Part shown: positions 1 to 8,566 of the stretch, one piece after another
Position numbering within the stretch: position 1 is the first letter of the stretch
Layout of the letters: every line of letters starts with the position of its first letter
Source of the DNA: CAYVUM01 sp964454795
GTDB lineage: Bacteria > Pseudomonadota > Alphaproteobacteria > Rhodospirillales > Defluviicoccaceae
Direction: 5' to 3'
NCBI GenBank assembly: GCA_964454795.1
Contig: CAYVUM010000001.1
Span: 17,491-81,490, forward strand
DNA length: 64,000 nt
Notes under the pieces: model-generated
Database searches by the model: none
What the model was told of the DNA's origin: nothing
Seen by the model: only the letters and a program-made list of their open reading frames with translations
Made by a program: the position numbers and the translations under genes

Positions 1-177
1 GATGCCGTGGGCCTTCAGCGGGATCATCGGATAGTCGCGCATCAGCCGGTCGAGGGTGGGGGTGTAGGCGGCCTTGATGGCATCGCCGGCTTCGCGCGGG
101 CTCAATCCGATCCCGTCCATGACGATCGTCAGCACCGGTCCCTTGACCCCGCCGAACCGCTGGCTCTTCTTCAGCAT
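1..177 (-). CDS. gpmI: 2,3-bisphosphoglycerate-independent phosphoglycerate mutase, N-terminal fragment
   Basis: The gene runs off the left edge of the window; only the first 59 codons are present. The product would interconvert 3- and 2-phosphoglycerate in cytoplasmic glycolysis. The visible N terminus has the family's opening strand and metal-binding aspartate (GPVLTIVMDGIG, residues 13-24), followed by a run ending in TPTLDRLM, which matches the usual start of GpmI. The ATG at 177 is preceded by a strong GAGGAGG ribosome-binding site. The gene lies downstream of aroC on the same strand, separated by about 196 nt. The catalytic serine and the remainder lie outside the window, so the assignment rests on the N terminus alone. 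Confidence 0.83.
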   Translation of the reverse strand, partial: MLKKSQRFGGVKGPVLTIVMDGIGLSPREAGDAIKAAYTPTLDRLMRDYPMIPLKAHGI

Positions 178-324
178 CGCCGCTCCTCCTCTCCGAAAGC
201 CGATCCAGGGACGGCCAACCGGCAACCCCCCGTGCCGCGCCCCGACGTGCCCGAGAGACTAGCCCGGACGGACCGCGCTGGGTAGCAGCGGATGCGGCGG
301 ACGGGGAGAAAACAGCCGCGGCGG

Positions 325-340
325 GGTTCCCGGGGGAACC
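325..340 (-). terminator. Possible hairpin downstream of aroC
   Basis: A perfect inverted repeat (GGTTCC/GGAACC, 6 bp, 4-nt loop) lies 34 nt beyond the aroC stop on its downstream side. On the minus strand a TTTT run follows, but about a dozen bases later, so an intrinsic terminator is possible rather than clear. Confidence 0.3.
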
Positions 341-373
341 GGGGCGAAGAGGGGGGCGCCCGCCTTTTGCCGC

Positions 374-1444
374 TCACCCGCACCGGGCGCGGTGGCGGAG
401 CAGGTGGTCGGCGAGAACCAGTGCCAGCATCGCTTCGGTCACCGGTACCCCGCGGATGGCAACGCAGGGGTCGTGGCGGCCGTGGGTCTCGATCTCCGCC
501 TCGCGGCCCTGGATGTCGACGGTGCGCTGCAGGGTTGCCACTGAGGAGGTGGGCTTGACCGCCACCCGGACGACGACGTCGGCGCCGGTGGAAATCCCGC
601 CCAGCACCCCGCCGGCGTTGTTGGAGAGGAACACCGGCGCATTTCCGTCCATCCGCATCTCGTCGTTGTGCTCCGGGCCGGTCATGCCGACGGCGGCAAA
701 GCCGGCGCCGATCTCCACCCCCTTGACCGCGGGAATCGAGAGCATGGCCTTGGCGATATCGGCATCCAGGCGGTCAAAGGTCGGTTCGCCGAGCCCGGCC
801 GGCACCCCGGCGGCAATGACCTCGATCAACCCGCCGGCTGACGAGCGTGCCTTGCGGACCACGTCCAGGTCTTCCTCCCACTGCACCGCGGTCTCCGGAT
901 CGGGGCACCACAGGGGGTTCTGCTCCACCGCCGCCCAGTCCCAGCGCTGCCGGTCGATCGCCCGGGTGCCGATCTGCACCAGGGCGGCGCGGATCGTCAC
1001 GGCCCCGCCCAGCACCCGCCGGGCGATCGCGCCCGCCGCAACCCGCACCGCCGTCTCCCGGGCCGAGGAGCGCCCGCCGCCGCGATAATCGCGGATGCCG
1101 TACTTCTGCCAGTAGGTGAAATCGGCGTGGCCGGGGCGGAACAGGTCCTTGATCGCGCCGTAGTCCTTGGAGCGCTGGTCCTCGTTCTCGATCATCAGGC
1201 CGATTGGTGCGCCGGTGGTCAGGCCCTCGAAGACGCCGGAAAGGATCCGCACCCGGTCGGCCTCGCGGCGCTGGGTCACGTGGCGGCTCTGCCCCGGGCG
1301 GCGGCGGTCGACCCAGTGCTGGAGGTCGGCCTCAGTGAGTGGCAAGCGCGGCGGCACGCCGTCGAGGATACCGCCGATCGCCGGCCCGTGGCTCTCGCCG
1401 AACGAGGTGAGGCGGAACAGCTGACCGAAGGTATTGCCGGACAT
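374..1444 (-). CDS. aroC: Chorismate synthase
   Basis: This enzyme converts 5-enolpyruvylshikimate-3-phosphate to chorismate, the last step of the shikimate pathway. It uses reduced FMN in the cytoplasm. The 356-residue length is typical. Family signatures are visible: FGESHGPAIGGILDG near residues 15-29, the RRRPGQSR region near 47-54, and GGGRSSARETAVRVAAGAIAR near 122-142. The C-terminal half also has SNNAGGVLGGISTG and the GRHDPCVAIR stretch. The ATG at 1444 starts the canonical MSGNTFGQLFR. It lies 45 nt downstream of fabI on the same strand, so the two are probably co-transcribed. Confidence 0.97.
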   Translation of the reverse strand: MSGNTFGQLFRLTSFGESHGPAIGGILDGVPPRLPLTEADLQHWVDRRRPGQSRHVTQRREADRVRILSGVFEGLTTGAPIGLMIENEDQRSKDYGAIKDLFRPGHADFTYWQKYGIRDYRGGGRSSARETAVRVAAGAIARRVLGGAVTIRAALVQIGTRAIDRQRWDWAAVEQNPLWCPDPETAVQWEEDLDVVRKARSSAGGLIEVIAAGVPAGLGEPTFDRLDADIAKAMLSIPAVKGVEIGAGFAAVGMTGPEHNDEMRMDGNAPVFLSNNAGGVLGGISTGADVVVRVAVKPTSSVATLQRTVDIQGREAEIETHGRHDPCVAIRGVPVTEAMLALVLADHLLRHRARCG

Positions 1445-1489
1445 CGGGTGCGGCGGCTCGGTAAGGGCGGGCTCTGAACGGCCGCCGCG

Positions 1490-2356
1490 CTACTCTGCGG
1501 CGTCCTTGGGGCGACCGGGGTCCTGGGTGCGGAAGCCGGCGAGCATCTCGCTGACCGCGCCGGCGGCATCCACGGCGAGCATCCCGACGATATTGTAGCC
1601 ACAGTCCACGTGGTGCACTTCGCCGGTAACGGCCGTCGAAAGGTCGCTCAGCAGATAGAGCCCGGCGTTGCCCACCTCCTCGAGTTCAAGGCCGCGGCGC
1701 AGCGGCGAGTTGAGCTGGTTCCAGCGCAGCATATAGCGGAAATCGCCGATGCCGGCAGCGGCCAGGGTTTTCAGCGGCCCGGCGGACAAGGCATTGACCC
1801 GAATCCGCTGCCGGCCCAGGTCCTCGGCCAGATAGCGGACGCTCGCTTCCAGCGCCGCTTTCGCCACCCCCATCACGTTGTAGTGGGGCATGACCCGTTC
1901 GGCCCCGAAGTAGGTGAGGGTCAGCAGGCTGCCGCCGTCGGTCATCAGCGGTTCGGCATGGCGGCAGATGGACGTGAACGAGAAGCAGGAGACATGCAGC
2001 GTGGCGGCGAAATTCGCCGCTGTGGTGTCGACATAGCGGCCCTTGAGCTCCTCCTTGTCCGAAAACGCGATGGCGTGGACCACGAAGTCAAGTCGGCCCC
2101 ACTGCTCAGCCAGCGTCGCGAACACGGCCTGCAGCTGGTCCTCGCTGGTCACGTCGCACGGCAGCACCAGCGTCGAGTCCAGTTCGAGGGCGAGCGGCTC
2201 GACCCGCTTGCGCAGGGCCTCGCCCTGAAAGGTGAACGCCACCTGCCCGCCGTGGGCGTGGACGGCACGGGCGATCCCCCAGGCGATCGAGCGGTCGTTG
2301 GCAACGCCCATGATCAGACCGCGTTTGCCGGCCATGAGGGATTGAGGTGCGGTCAT
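1490..2356 (-). CDS. fabI: Enoyl-[acyl-carrier-protein] reductase (NADH)
   Basis: This is the last reductive step of each fatty-acid elongation cycle, a cytoplasmic NADH-dependent SDR-fold enzyme. The 288-residue protein has the FabI-type dinucleotide site (GKRGLIMGVANDRSIAWGIA, about residues 10-29). The catalytic pair Tyr159 and Lys166 is in the divergent FabI spacing (Y-x6-K). The ATG at 2356 is preferred over the in-frame TTG just upstream because it gives a normal N terminus (MTAPQSLMAGK) and leaves a purine-rich GGAAAG at suitable distance. Its 3' neighbour is aroC, and yihY is transcribed divergently from a 184-nt gap. Confidence 0.95.
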   Translation of the reverse strand: MTAPQSLMAGKRGLIMGVANDRSIAWGIARAVHAHGGQVAFTFQGEALRKRVEPLALELDSTLVLPCDVTSEDQLQAVFATLAEQWGRLDFVVHAIAFSDKEELKGRYVDTTAANFAATLHVSCFSFTSICRHAEPLMTDGGSLLTLTYFGAERVMPHYNVMGVAKAALEASVRYLAEDLGRQRIRVNALSAGPLKTLAAAGIGDFRYMLRWNQLNSPLRRGLELEEVGNAGLYLLSDLSTAVTGEVHHVDCGYNIVGMLAVDAAGAVSEMLAGFRTQDPGRPKDAAE

Positions 2357-2493
2357 CAAGTTCGCTTTCCGGAGAAGACCTGAGGGGGAAACGGCGCCCC
2401 TCCGCCCCGCGCAGGCGGCGATTTCCGGGTCCGACCTGTGCCCCTGGCGTTTGCCGAACCCGGCGGAACACCGGTTCCACTTAAGCTGTTTGC

Positions 2494-2520
2494 CTTATAG
2501 GATGGTTCGTGGGACGTCAA
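2494..2520 (-). promoter_or_regulatory. Putative promoter for fabI-aroC
   Basis: On the minus strand a TTGACG element (2515-2520) is followed after 15 nt by TATAAG (2494-2499). It lies in the divergent gap between fabI and yihY, about 140 nt upstream of the fabI ATG. The spacing is shorter than the ideal 17, so this is tentative. Confidence 0.35.
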
Positions 2521-2540
2521 CGCCGAGCCGCAGGAATGCC

Positions 2541-3827
2541 ATGAGCGGGCCCCCCCGTTTCTCCGCCTGGTGGACCGACGCGATTGCCTTCGCCGGGCAT
2601 ATTCGGCGCCGGTTCGTGGAGGACCGCTGTCTCGCCGCGGCGGCATCACTCAGTTATACCTCGCTGCTCGCGCTGGTGCCGCTCACTGCGATCGTTTTCG
2701 CTGTGCTGTCGGCGTTTCCGGCCTTCGACACGGTGAAGCAAGACCTCCAGACGTTCGTCTTCGAGAACTTCATGCCCTCGGCGGTGGACACCGTCCAGGC
2801 CTATCTCAGCGATTTGATCGAACGCGCCCGCGGCCTGAAAGCAATCGGGATCATCGGCCTGGCGGTGACGTCACTGCTGCTGTTTGCGACGATCGAGACG
2901 GCCTTGAACGAAATTTTCCGGGTCTCAAGGCCTCGCCCGCCGCTTCTTCGCCTCCTGGTGTTCTGGACGATGCTCTCGCTTGGACCGTTGCTGGTCGGCG
3001 CCAGTTTTTCGGTGGCCACAACGTTTTATGCCGATGCGGCGGGCGATGGCGGGCTTGCTTTGGTCGTCGATGTCCTGGCGCAGATGCTGCCGACCGCGCT
3101 GTCGGTGCTGGCGTTCATGCTGCTTTATCTGGTCATGCCCAACTGCTCGACGCGGATAAGCCATGCGCTCATCGGCGCGGTGGTGGCCGCCGCCGGTTTC
3201 ACCCTGCTACGCTGGGGCTTTACCATCTACGTGACCAACTTTCCATCGTACCAGAACCTGTACGGGACACTGGCGACGATCCCGATCTTTCTGTTCTGGA
3301 TGTATCTGTCATGGGCCGTGGTCCTCGCCGGCGCTGTGATCACGGCGTCTCTTCCGGACTGGGGCCGGATCGGCGAGGTGCCAGACGAGGTGCTGACCCC
3401 GGCCAGGCAGTTGCGCCTCGCGCTGGCCGTGCTCCACGCCCTTTATCTCCGCGCTCAGAGCGGCGGCGGCATCCCCGAAGACGATCTGTTCGAGATGACC
3501 GGTGCCCCGAAGCATGAGGCTTCGCGCACGCTGGCTGCACTGCAGGATGCCGCAATGGTCGACCGGACGGAGCACGGCCATTGGCTGGCCGCCCGGGATC
3601 CGGCGGCCACCACCCTGTTTGACGTGATCCGCTGCCTCGATCTGGACCTGGAAGGCAGCGAAGGGGATCCGAGCGCCGGCTGGCCGCATTCGGCGGTTGC
3701 CGACCTCATCGGCATGGACGCCCGCAACCGCGAAAAGGCGTTTTCGGTCAGCCTGCGCGACCTGCTGATTGGACCCGATGTGCCGAGCCCGCAGGGATCA
3801 GCCGTGCGGCTCCACCGAGCGCCGTAG
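2541..3827 (+). CDS. YihY/virulence-factor-BrkB family inner-membrane protein
   Basis: The 428-residue protein begins with the characteristic N-terminal stretch (DRCLAAAASLSYTSLLALVPL, about residues 33-53). It continues with several hydrophobic segments up to about residue 275, including the family's PNCSTRISHALIGA and YGTLATIPIFLFWMYLSW regions. The last 150 residues are soluble and resemble a winged-helix-like tail seen in some members. The family was once called RNase BN, but members are integral membrane proteins of uncertain transport function. The ATG at 2541 with AGGA upstream is chosen; an in-frame extension to 2451 lacks support and would run into the promoter gap. The 3' end overlaps cbpM convergently by 30 nt. 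Confidence 0.85.
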   Translation: MSGPPRFSAWWTDAIAFAGHIRRRFVEDRCLAAAASLSYTSLLALVPLTAIVFAVLSAFPAFDTVKQDLQTFVFENFMPSAVDTVQAYLSDLIERARGLKAIGIIGLAVTSLLLFATIETALNEIFRVSRPRPPLLRLLVFWTMLSLGPLLVGASFSVATTFYADAAGDGGLALVVDVLAQMLPTALSVLAFMLLYLVMPNCSTRISHALIGAVVAAAGFTLLRWGFTIYVTNFPSYQNLYGTLATIPIFLFWMYLSWAVVLAGAVITASLPDWGRIGEVPDEVLTPARQLRLALAVLHALYLRAQSGGGIPEDDLFEMTGAPKHEASRTLAALQDAAMVDRTEHGHWLAARDPAATTLFDVIRCLDLDLEGSEGDPSAGWPHSAVADLIGMDARNREKAFSVSLRDLLIGPDVPSPQGSAVRLHRAP

Positions 3828-4130
3828 CCGGGCGATCACCTCGCGGCGCAAATCTTCCGGCAATGCCGCGATCGCGTCGTCGAGGGTGTGAAGCACCCGC
3901 CGGGCGGCGTACAGCTGGTCCAGCAGCGACAGGACAAGATCGAGCGAATCGGCATCGGTGACCACGTCCTGTTTGAGTTCGCAGATCAGGCTGACCCTGG
4001 CGAGGTCGACGTCGTCGAACTCATAGCCGGCACCGGTCTCGCACGGGCGCACCCAGCGGTGCTCGATCCAGGCCGCAAGTTCGACCTGGTCGACGCGGTA
4101 ACGCCGGGCGACGTCCTCAAAACTCGCCAT
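3798..4130 (-). CDS. cbpM: Chaperone-modulator CbpM-like protein (MerR-type helix-turn-helix fold)
   Basis: This is a 110-residue acidic protein placed 29 nt after the CbpA-like DnaJ gene. Its N terminus (residues 1-50, FEDVARRYRVDQVELAAWIEHRWVRP...) matches the MerR-like wing of CbpM. The C-terminal half is a predicted helical region (LDLVLSLLDQLYAARRVLHTLDDA). CbpM binds the J-domain of CbpA and inhibits both its co-chaperone and DNA-binding activity. A GGGAGG site stands 7 nt before the ATG. The assignment rests on length, the N-terminal pattern and the operon partner. The last 30 nt overlap the end of the convergent YihY gene. Confidence 0.8.
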   Translation of the reverse strand: MASFEDVARRYRVDQVELAAWIEHRWVRPCETGAGYEFDDVDLARVSLICELKQDVVTDADSLDLVLSLLDQLYAARRVLHTLDDAIAALPEDLRREVIARLRRSVEPHG

Positions 4131-4159
4131 AACGAGACCTCCCTGCGCTCGGCGTTCCC

Positions 4160-5065
4160 TCAGGTCCGGCCGCGGACACGGTAGGATGTGGCCGCCGGCC
4201 AGGACGCGACCAGCGACTCGAATTCGGCATCGGACGGCTCGGGCAACACAACCTGTAAGGTCACGTACTGGTCGCCGCGGCCGCCCCCGGAGCGGGGAAC
4301 ACCTTTGCCGCGGAGCCGCAGCCGGGTGCCGGTGTTGGAGCCTTTGGGGATCGTCAGGCTCACCGGGCCGTCGATGGTCGGCACCTCCACCTTGCCGCCG
4401 AGCACCGCTTCGCCAAGCCTGACCGGCAGATCGACGTGGATGTCGTCACCGTCGCGGCGGAAGGTCGGATGCGGCCGGACCTTGAGCTCAATCCTCAGGT
4501 CGCCAGCCCGACCGCCGCCAGGCCCCGGCTCCCCCTGGCCCTGCAGGCGGAGGATCTGACCATCGTTCGAGCCGGGAGGAATGGTGACTTTCAGGCGCCG
4601 GCCGCCGCTGAGCGTGATTTCCCGGACACCGCCCTTCGCGGCATCGAGGAAATCAAGCTCAAGGGTGGCAACCGTGTCGCGTCCGCGCGGCATCGAATCG
4701 AACCGGCCGCCGTCGCCTTCGTCGCCGAAAAACTGGGAGAAGAACTGGAAATCGCCGAAATTACGGAAGAAACTGCTGTCTGTATAGCGATTGGCGGAGT
4801 CCCGGTCCGCATACGAGCGATAGTAGGTGCGGTGCATCCGCGGCGTGCCTTCGGCGTCGATCTCGCCAGCGTCGTACCGCCGCTTCTTCTCCGGATCGGA
4901 CAGAAAGTCGTAAGCGGCGGCAACCTCCTTGAACCGGGTTTCAGCCTTGCTGTCGCCCGGGTGCAGGTCCGGGTGGAGTTCGCGGGCCAGCCGGCGATAG
5001 GCGGCCTTGACGGTCTTGTCGTCGGCCGTTTTGGGCACGCCCAGAACTTCGTAAGGATCACGCAT
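4160..5065 (-). CDS. cbpA: DnaJ C-terminal-domain protein, CbpA type
   Basis: This is a 301-residue J-protein co-chaperone for DnaK; CbpA homologues also bind curved DNA. An N-terminal J-domain (about 1-70) carries the HPD motif in ELHPDLHPG. A linker follows, then two beta-rich C-terminal client-binding domains with no cysteine-rich zinc finger, so this is the type II/CbpA layout rather than DnaJ proper. The ATG at 5065 gives MRDPYEVLGVPK. A TTG two codons upstream is possible but unnecessary. It forms an operon with cbpM and is divergent from pdxH across about 210 nt. Confidence 0.87.
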   Translation of the reverse strand: MRDPYEVLGVPKTADDKTVKAAYRRLARELHPDLHPGDSKAETRFKEVAAAYDFLSDPEKKRRYDAGEIDAEGTPRMHRTYYRSYADRDSANRYTDSSFFRNFGDFQFFSQFFGDEGDGGRFDSMPRGRDTVATLELDFLDAAKGGVREITLSGGRRLKVTIPPGSNDGQILRLQGQGEPGPGGGRAGDLRIELKVRPHPTFRRDGDDIHVDLPVRLGEAVLGGKVEVPTIDGPVSLTIPKGSNTGTRLRLRGKGVPRSGGGRGDQYVTLQVVLPEPSDAEFESLVASWPAATSYRVRGRT

Positions 5066-5275
5066 GCTCAACTCTCTGCCGGCCGGGTGCGGCGGGCGTC
5101 AGCAGCACCCGGGCCCCGGGGCGCCAAGTCTTTCGCCATCGCCGCCGGCGCCGTCTATGATCCGAACCGACCTGCCGCCGCGTTCAATGGGCAGGGTGAC
5201 GACCCGCCCAGGCTGGCGGCCCGCCATCCGTCGGTAAACGTCCCTGTCCGACCGTTGGATATAGTTGAGGGCCTG

Positions 5276-5866
5276 ATGTCCGCCAGTGACCCTGATGATC
5301 CGATCGCGCTGTTCCGCCGGTGGCTGGCCGATGCCGAGGCGAGTGAGCCGAACGACCCCAATGCCATGACCCTGGCGACCGCGTCGGCGGACGGTTTGCC
5401 ATCGGCGCGGATGGTCCTGCTCAAGGGCCTCGATGCGGCCGGCTTTGTGTTCTATACCAATTTGGAGAGCCGCAAGGCCTCCGACTTGGCTGCGAATCCC
5501 CATGCCGCCCTTTGTTTCCACTGGAAAAGCCGCCGCCGCCAGGTGCGGGTCGAGGGCTGCGTGGAAGCGGTCGATGCGGCCGAGGCGGACGCCTATTTCG
5601 CCTCGCGACCGCGATTGAGCCAAATCGGCGCCTGGGCTTCCCGGCAGTCGCGGCCGCTTGCCGGCCGGTGCGAACTCGAAAAGCGGCTGGCGGAGTACAC
5701 AGCCAAATTCGCCTTCGGCGAGGTCCCGCGGCCGTCGTTCTGGTCCGGCTTCCGGGTCGTCCCCGAGGCCATCGAATTCTGGGAGGACCGGCCGTTTCGC
5801 CTCCACATGCGGTTCGTATGCCGGCGGCAAACCGGTGCCTGGAGCCGGCAGGAGCTGTTTCCATGA
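5276..5866 (+). CDS. pdxH: Pyridoxamine 5'-phosphate oxidase
   Basis: This FMN-dependent enzyme oxidises pyridoxine or pyridoxamine 5'-phosphate to pyridoxal 5'-phosphate in the cytoplasm. The 196-residue protein shows the family pattern: NAMTLATASADGLPSARMVLLKG (read as two adjacent motifs), YTNLESRKASDLAANPHAAL, the S-Q-I-G-A-W-A-S-R-Q-S segment, and the C-terminal EFWEDRPFRLHMR signature. The signature normally ends RLHDR; here the acidic residue is Met, a minor oddity. The ATG at 5276 has TTGAGGG just upstream. The frame is open much further upstream, but that part is antisense to cbpA. The stop overlaps the next gene's start (ATGA). Confidence 0.92.
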   Translation: MSASDPDDPIALFRRWLADAEASEPNDPNAMTLATASADGLPSARMVLLKGLDAAGFVFYTNLESRKASDLAANPHAALCFHWKSRRRQVRVEGCVEAVDAAEADAYFASRPRLSQIGAWASRQSRPLAGRCELEKRLAEYTAKFAFGEVPRPSFWSGFRVVPEAIEFWEDRPFRLHMRFVCRRQTGAWSRQELFP

Positions 5867-6804
5867 ACGGGACCTCTGAAACCCACGAAGCCCTTGCCGC
5901 ACTTGCCGAAGCGGGCAGCGCCGACCGGCTGAAGCGCACCGCTGCACTTGCGTCGGTGGGGGTCGCCTCGGTCCTGATCCTCGCCAAGACAGTGGCATGG
6001 CTGCTCACCGGATCGGTGAGCCTGCTGTCGACCCTGGTGGATTCGGTCCTCGACCTGGCGGCGTCAGCCGTGAATTTGCTGGCGATCCGCCAGGCCCTGC
6101 AACCGGCCGATCGGGAACACCGGTTCGGGCATGGCAAGGCCGAGCCGCTGGCCGGTCTGGCCCAGGCGGCGTTCGTCCTCGGTTCCGCAGGGTTCCTGGT
6201 GTTCGAGGCAGGTGCCCGCCTCGTCAGTCCCGCGGTGGTGGAACGGACCGGGGTGGGGCTTGCGGTCATGGGCCTGTCGATTGCCCTGACCTTCGCTCTG
6301 GTGATGTTCCAGCGGTTCGTCGTGCGGCGGACCGGCTCGGTCGCGGTCAGCGCCGATTCGCTGCATTACAGTGCCGACCTTCTCACGAACCTGTCGGTGG
6401 TCATCGCGCTTATCCTGGTGGGCGAGTTCGGGCTGGCCTTGGCGGACCCGGTCGTCGCCCTGGGCGTTGCCGGCTATCTCCTGTTCGGGGCCTGGAGAAT
6501 CCTCCGGCAGAGCTATGATCTGCTGATGGATCGGGAGCTTCCTGACAGCGACCGGCAGCGGATCAACGAAATCGTCAGCGCCCATGCCGGGGTAATCGAC
6601 ATGCATGATCTGCGGACACGCTCCTCCGGTACCCGCACGTTCATTCAGTTCCACCTGGAAATGGACGGCGCGATGACTTTGATCGATGCGCACACCATTG
6701 CCGATCAGGTCATGAAGGATGTGGAGCGCGCATTCCCCGGCGCCGAAGTGTTGATTCACGAGGATCCGCACGGCATCAAGGAGCGACGGGCCTCGTTTGG
6801 CTGA
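5863..6804 (+). CDS. Cation diffusion facilitator (CDF) family divalent-metal transporter
   Basis: This is a 313-residue inner-membrane Me2+/H+ antiporter-type protein with the FieF/YiiP layout. Hydrophobic segments span about 35-230, followed by a cytoplasmic ferredoxin-like domain of about 80 residues. The transport-site residues are visible as a D-x3-D pair in TM2 (LVDSVLDLAAS) and H-x3-D in TM5 (SLHYSADLLTN). The cytoplasmic domain has the usual MHDLRTRSSGTRTFIQFHLEMD strand region. The start codon overlaps the pdxH stop by 4 nt, with AGGAG 8 nt upstream, so translation is probably coupled. The metal (Fe, Zn, Mn or Co) cannot be told from the sequence. Confidence 0.9.
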   Translation: MNGTSETHEALAALAEAGSADRLKRTAALASVGVASVLILAKTVAWLLTGSVSLLSTLVDSVLDLAASAVNLLAIRQALQPADREHRFGHGKAEPLAGLAQAAFVLGSAGFLVFEAGARLVSPAVVERTGVGLAVMGLSIALTFALVMFQRFVVRRTGSVAVSADSLHYSADLLTNLSVVIALILVGEFGLALADPVVALGVAGYLLFGAWRILRQSYDLLMDRELPDSDRQRINEIVSAHAGVIDMHDLRTRSSGTRTFIQFHLEMDGAMTLIDAHTIADQVMKDVERAFPGAEVLIHEDPHGIKERRASFG

Positions 6805-6913
6805 GGCGAGGATCCGCGCGGGCGGTGCTTGCCCGGGCCCGCCGCTCCTGTTCGCGCTTGCCTTGCGGCTGTGACCGGTTAGGCTGGGGCAAACGTCGCG
6901 GGGGATCGGCCGG

Positions 6914-8479
6914 GTGCTCGTCGAAGACCAGAGCGAGGTTATGGAGTTTCTGTCGCAGCCGGCGGCTTACGGCTCCAAGGCTCCCCGCGTCGACCGGATC
7001 GATACCCATATCTCCGCGATTTTTCTGGTCGACGATCGTGCTTACAAGCTCAAGCGCGCCGTCCGTCTGCCGTATCTGGACTTCTCCACCGCCGACCGCC
7101 GGCGCGAGGCATGCCAGGCCGAGGTGCGCATCAACCGTCGCACGGCACCGGATATTTACCGCGGGGTCACGGCGGTGGTGCGGGACACCGATGACGGTCT
7201 GCGCCTGGTACCCGACTCCGAGCTGACCGATGAGACTGCAGGGGCGGTCGTCGACTGGCTGGTTTCGATGCTGCGGTTCGATGAGGAGACGCTGTTCGAC
7301 CGGCTCGCCGCGGCCGGCAAGCTCGACCGCTTCGCCATCGAGGACGTGGCCGATGCGATCGCCCGGTTCCATCAGGCGGCCGAGGTCCGCCCGGACTCGG
7401 GCGGCGCGGCGATGATCGCCTCGGTAATCGACTCAAACGCCGGGTGTTTCACCGATCCTGCCGCCGATTTCCTGCCGAAGGACCGGGTGGAACTGGTGAC
7501 CGGGCGCTCGCGCCGGGCCCTTGAAGAGGTCTCCGGGACCCTCGAGGAGCGGCGGCGGAACGGCCGGGTCCGGCACTGTCACGGCGATCTGCACCTCAGC
7601 AACATCTTCCTTCACGACGGCCAGGCGACGCTGTTCGACGCGATCGAGTTCAGGGCCGAATTCTCCGACATCGACGTTCTCTACGACCTCGCGTTCCTGG
7701 TCATGGATCTGGACCACCGCGACCTCCGGCGGCTGGCGAGCATCCTCCTCAACCGCTATCTCGATGCCACCGGCGACGCGGCCGGTCTCGGAGCGATGCC
7801 GCTGTTTCTGTCGGTGCGGGCAGCGATCCGCTCCCACGTGACGGCGCTGTCGGCGACCCAACAGGGACAAGCCGAGGCGGCCGAGGCCGAACGCGGGGAG
7901 GCCCGCATCTATCTTGACCGGGCACTCCGCTACCTCGAGCCGTCCCCGCCGCGGCTGGTGGCCGTCGGCGGGCTTTCCGGCACCGGCAAGTCGCGGCTGG
8001 CCCGGGACATGGCGCCCTACTTCAACAGCGCCGCCGGCGCCCGGGTCGTTCGCACCGACTCCACCCGCAAACGGCTGGCCGGCGTCTCCCTGGATACCCG
8101 CCTCGGCTCCGGCGGCTACAGCCCCGAACTCAGCCGCCGGACCTATGAAGCGGTTTTCGAAGAGTGCCGGGCGGTGATTGCCGCCGGCTGTTCGGTGATC
8201 GCCGATGCGGTGTTCGCCGCTGCCGACGAGCGCCAGGCGATCGAGCGGATAGCGGCGGACCTCGGCGTCCCGTTCGCCGGACTGTGGCTGGAAGCGCCGG
8301 CGGAGGTGATGCAGGAACGGGTGACCCGCCGCCAGCGCAACGTCTCCGATGCCACCCCCTGGGTCATCAATCTTCAGCTTCAGTACGAGCTCGGCGAGAT
8401 CACCTGGGCCCGGATCGACACCACCGCCAGCCGCGAGGCGACCCTGGACAGGGCCCTCGCCGCCGCCGGGGTCCGATAA
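6914..8479 (+). CDS. Bifunctional aminoglycoside-phosphotransferase-like / P-loop AAA_33 protein
   Basis: The 521-residue protein has two parts. The N-terminal 330 residues look like an APH/choline-kinase fold, opening with ISAIFLVDDRAYKLKRAVRLPYLDFS. The catalytic-loop signature is HCHGDLHLSNI near residues 220-230, followed by a DIDVLYDLAFLVMDLDHR segment in place of the DFG-like loop. The C-terminal part starts with a Walker A motif (GGLSGTGKS, about 351-359) and resembles AAA_33/zeta-type kinases. Such proteins are widespread in proteobacteria; their substrate is unknown and antibiotic resistance should not be assumed. The start is a GTG at 6914; an ATG at 6941 is an alternative. Confidence 0.8.
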   Translation: MLVEDQSEVMEFLSQPAAYGSKAPRVDRIDTHISAIFLVDDRAYKLKRAVRLPYLDFSTADRRREACQAEVRINRRTAPDIYRGVTAVVRDTDDGLRLVPDSELTDETAGAVVDWLVSMLRFDEETLFDRLAAAGKLDRFAIEDVADAIARFHQAAEVRPDSGGAAMIASVIDSNAGCFTDPAADFLPKDRVELVTGRSRRALEEVSGTLEERRRNGRVRHCHGDLHLSNIFLHDGQATLFDAIEFRAEFSDIDVLYDLAFLVMDLDHRDLRRLASILLNRYLDATGDAAGLGAMPLFLSVRAAIRSHVTALSATQQGQAEAAEAERGEARIYLDRALRYLEPSPPRLVAVGGLSGTGKSRLARDMAPYFNSAAGARVVRTDSTRKRLAGVSLDTRLGSGGYSPELSRRTYEAVFEECRAVIAAGCSVIADAVFAAADERQAIERIAADLGVPFAGLWLEAPAEVMQERVTRRQRNVSDATPWVINLQLQYELGEITWARIDTTASREATLDRALAAAGVR

Positions 8480-8484
8480 CGGAG

Positions 8485-8517
8485 GCGGCCGCTGCCGGCC
8501 GCGGGACGCCCTTTCCT
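8485..8517 (+). terminator. Possible intrinsic terminator after the kinase-like gene
   Basis: A 7-bp GC-only stem (GCGGCCG/CGGCCGC, 4-nt loop) begins 6 nt after the stop codon. It is followed by a pyrimidine tract ending CTTTCCTTTT. The T-run is interrupted, so confidence is limited. Confidence 0.4.
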
Positions 8518-8566
8518 TTTCGCGCCGGGCCGGTCAAAGTGATGTGATCCGGACAGGTGCGGCCCC

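Noticed and set aside
4436..5275. Upstream in-frame extension of pdxH
   Set aside because: This part is antisense to cbpA and lies outside the conserved oxidase; the ATG at 5276 has a suitable ribosome-binding site.
6914..8479. Antibiotic (aminoglycoside) resistance gene
   Set aside because: The kinase-like fold is fused to a P-loop domain, a common housekeeping-type architecture of unknown substrate; nothing shows drug specificity.
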